Shown here piece after piece: positions 5,716 through 6,502 of a stretch of 6,502 nt of DNA. The notes below the pieces were generated by a model that made no database searches, was not told the DNA's origin, and saw only the letters and a list, made by a program, of their open reading frames with translations. Within the stretch, counting starts at the first letter, position 1; every line of letters begins with the position of its first letter. The stretch lies in contig NZ_JAMQPN010000017.1 of NCBI RefSeq assembly GCF_026151655.1, positions 1 through 6,502 on the forward strand, in the 5' to 3' direction. This DNA comes from Leptospira soteropolitanensis. Lineage in GTDB: Bacteria > Spirochaetota > Leptospiria > Leptospirales > Leptospiraceae. The position numbers and the translations under genes were made by a program.

Positions 5716-5997
5716 GTGATCATAGGTTTTGCCGACAAAACAACTGAAAAAGTTTGGAAAGGTGAGTTTTCTAAAGATTTACCAACAGAAGTTCAGAACC
5801 AAGGCAGAAAAAAACTTAGGATGATCAATAATGCTCATAATATTGAAGACTTAAAAGTTCCACCAGGCAATAAGTTAGAGATTCTAAAAGGTGACAGAAA
5901 AGGTCAGTATAGTATACGGATTAACGATCAATGGCGTATCTGTTTTAATTGGGACGGAAATAACGCTTCTTTAGTAGAAATTGTTGATTACCATTAA
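5716..5997 (+). CDS. higB: HigB-type toxin, RelE superfamily mRNA interferase
   Basis: 93 residues, the usual length for HigB. Known members cut mRNA on the ribosome and are neutralised by HigA. Family landmarks are visible: an N-terminal [13 protein letters not shown], then [10 protein letters not shown] around 32-41, [19 protein letters not shown] at 48-66, INDQWRICF at 69-77 and a final VDYH at 90-93. The terminal Asp-Tyr-His matches catalytic residues described for Proteus HigB. The His that precedes LKGDR in that protein is Glu55 here, as I recall is common in this subgroup. The start is GTG, chosen because Met-Ile aligns with the family N-terminus and no in-frame ATG lies upstream. No Shine-Dalgarno precedes it, so toxin translation may be weak. 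The antitoxin gene follows after 12 bases, the toxin-first order typical of higBA. Confidence 0.93.
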   Translation: MIIGFADKTTEKVWKGEFSKDLPTEVQNQGRKKLRMINNAHNIEDLKVPPGNKLEILKGDRKGQYSIRINDQWRICFNWDGNNASLVEIVDYH

Positions 5998-5998
5998 A

Positions 5999-6004
5999 AA
6001 GGAG
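5999..6004 (+). promoter_or_regulatory. Strong ribosome binding site of higA
   Basis: AAGGAG, 5 bases before the ATG at 6010. It contrasts with the missing site before higB, which fits an excess of antitoxin over toxin. Confidence 0.75.
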
Positions 6005-6009
6005 ATTAT

Positions 6010-6315
6010 ATGAAACGTTTAGCGAACATACATCCTGGACAAATACTATCGGAAGAGTTTCTTACTCCATTAAAAATTACTGCCTATCGATTGGCAAAGG
6101 AAACTGGTATTCCACAAACAAGAATCAGTCAAATTCTACTCTATAAAAGATCCGTTTCTGCTGATACGGCAATTCGCTTATCAAAATTTTTTGGAACTAC
6201 TCCTCAATTCTGGCTTGGTTTACAAAATGATTATGATCTGGAAGAAGAAATGTTGAAAAAACAAAAAGAATTTAACGGAATTCACAATTACAAAGATTTA
6301 GCAATAGCTTCTTAA
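6010..6315 (+). CDS. higA: HigA-type antitoxin, XRE-family DNA-binding protein
   Basis: 101 residues, the usual length. It binds and inactivates HigB and represses the operon. The N-terminus KRLANIHPGQILSEEFL followed by LKITAYRLAKETGIP is the classic HigA opening. A helix-turn-helix spans about residues 25-47 (AYRLAKETGIPQTRISQILLYKR), followed by SVSADTAIRLSKFFGT (48-63) and PQFWLGLQNDYDLEEE (65-80), which are also standard family motifs. It acts in the cytoplasm as a dimer and probably binds the palindrome upstream of higB. The frame is intact and nothing suggests decay. The gene ends about 30 bases before the TAAC box of S8, so the module fits snugly in its cassette. Confidence 0.94.
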   Translation: MKRLANIHPGQILSEEFLTPLKITAYRLAKETGIPQTRISQILLYKRSVSADTAIRLSKFFGTTPQFWLGLQNDYDLEEEMLKKQKEFNGIHNYKDLAIAS

Positions 6316-6344
6316 TTCTTTATTATTACCTCGGTGACGTCGTA

Positions 6345-6502
6345 TAACAGCGACTAACCGCTGCGCTTCGGGACTTACGCCCTCGCTTGGTCTCCGACAC
6401 ATAGGCTTCTGGCACTCCTCTTGCTTACGCAAGCGTCGTTCCAGTCCCTAACGTCCCGTCCGGGACTCAGGGCCAGCCTACGTCGGTTAGTCTAGTTCGT
6501 TA
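6345..6502 (+). repeat. Palindromic attC-like repeat S8, ends at window edge
   Basis: 158 bp, complete from TAAC to GTTA. It is close to S1 and S6: arms GACTAACCG/CGGTTAGTC and inner stem TAGGCT/AGCCTA. The left box is CGTATAAC, matching the start of cassette 7. The right box beyond GTTA is outside the window, so a further cassette is expected to begin at 6499. Confidence 0.85.

Larger units (their letters stand above)
5635..6348 (+). mobile_element. Cassette 7 (toxin-antitoxin cassette)
   Basis: 714 bp bounded by GTTATACGACATCACC and GGTGACGTCGTATAAC, matching over 16 positions except position 11. It carries higB and higA with about 78 bases of upstream sequence, the only coding cassette here with an obvious candidate control region. 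Toxin-antitoxin cassettes usually bring their own promoter, and they are thought to stop loss of array segments by killing cells that lose them. Confidence 0.82.

Noticed and set aside
1103..6502. CRISPR array
   Set aside because: The repeats are about 157 bp and multibranched, the spacers are 300-820 bp and carry genes, and there are no cas genes.
1103..6502. Insertion sequence or MITE array with the palindromes as the mobile units
   Set aside because: There are no target-site direct duplications around the palindromes. The sequences flanking each one differ, while the two ends of each intervening segment match as inverted repeats. No transposase is visible.

Overview
The window is a tandem array of AT-rich gene cassettes separated by eight GC-richer palindromic repeats of nearly constant length (157-159 bp). 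All repeats lie in the same orientation, and every supportable gene is on the + strand. The layout resembles the cassette array of a chromosomal (sedentary) integron, or a cluster of attC-like sites lacking an integrase (CALIN), because no integrase, transposase or reverse transcriptase is visible. The host is probably a low-GC spirochaete, with Leptospira my best guess. That rests on codon and base use, TTG/GTG starts, a lipoprotein-like gene and a beta-barrel gene, so the taxonomic call is an inference.

Layout: cassette 1 (starts before the window, ends 1106; a small membrane protein gene and a CxCG-motif protein gene); repeat S1 (1103-1259); cassette 2 (1256-1553, no gene); S2 (1550-1706); cassette 3 (1703-2376; small Cys-rich putative lipoprotein); S3 (2373-2530); cassette 4a (2527-3190; exported Cys-rich 202-residue protein); S4 (3187-3345); cassette 4b (3342-4005; identical gene); S5 (4002-4158); cassette 5 (4155-4512, no convincing gene); S6 (4509-4665); cassette 6 (4662-5485; outer-membrane beta-barrel-like protein); S7 (5482-5638); cassette 7 (5635-6348; HigB/HigA toxin-antitoxin pair); S8 (6345-6502, ending exactly at the window edge). 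Cassette and repeat coordinates share the four-base TAAC or GTTA box.

Each repeat reads TAAC - short spacer - inverted arms enclosing several smaller hairpins - spacer - GTTA, like an oversized attC site with R and L boxes. Two things do not fit a textbook attC array. First, each fully visible cassette has its own matched terminal inverted repeat of 16-19 bp (GTTA... at the start, ...TAAC at the end), and in all of them the only mismatch falls at position 11, A at the start opposite C at the end. Second, two copies of one cassette are identical over 678 bp yet carry clearly different palindromic repeats, so gene segment and repeat core appear able to segregate independently.

The genes do not form a pathway. 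They look like independently acquired accessory modules: envelope or exported proteins, a possible immunity-like protein, two gene-less cassettes, and a self-contained toxin-antitoxin module of the kind thought to stabilise large cassette arrays.
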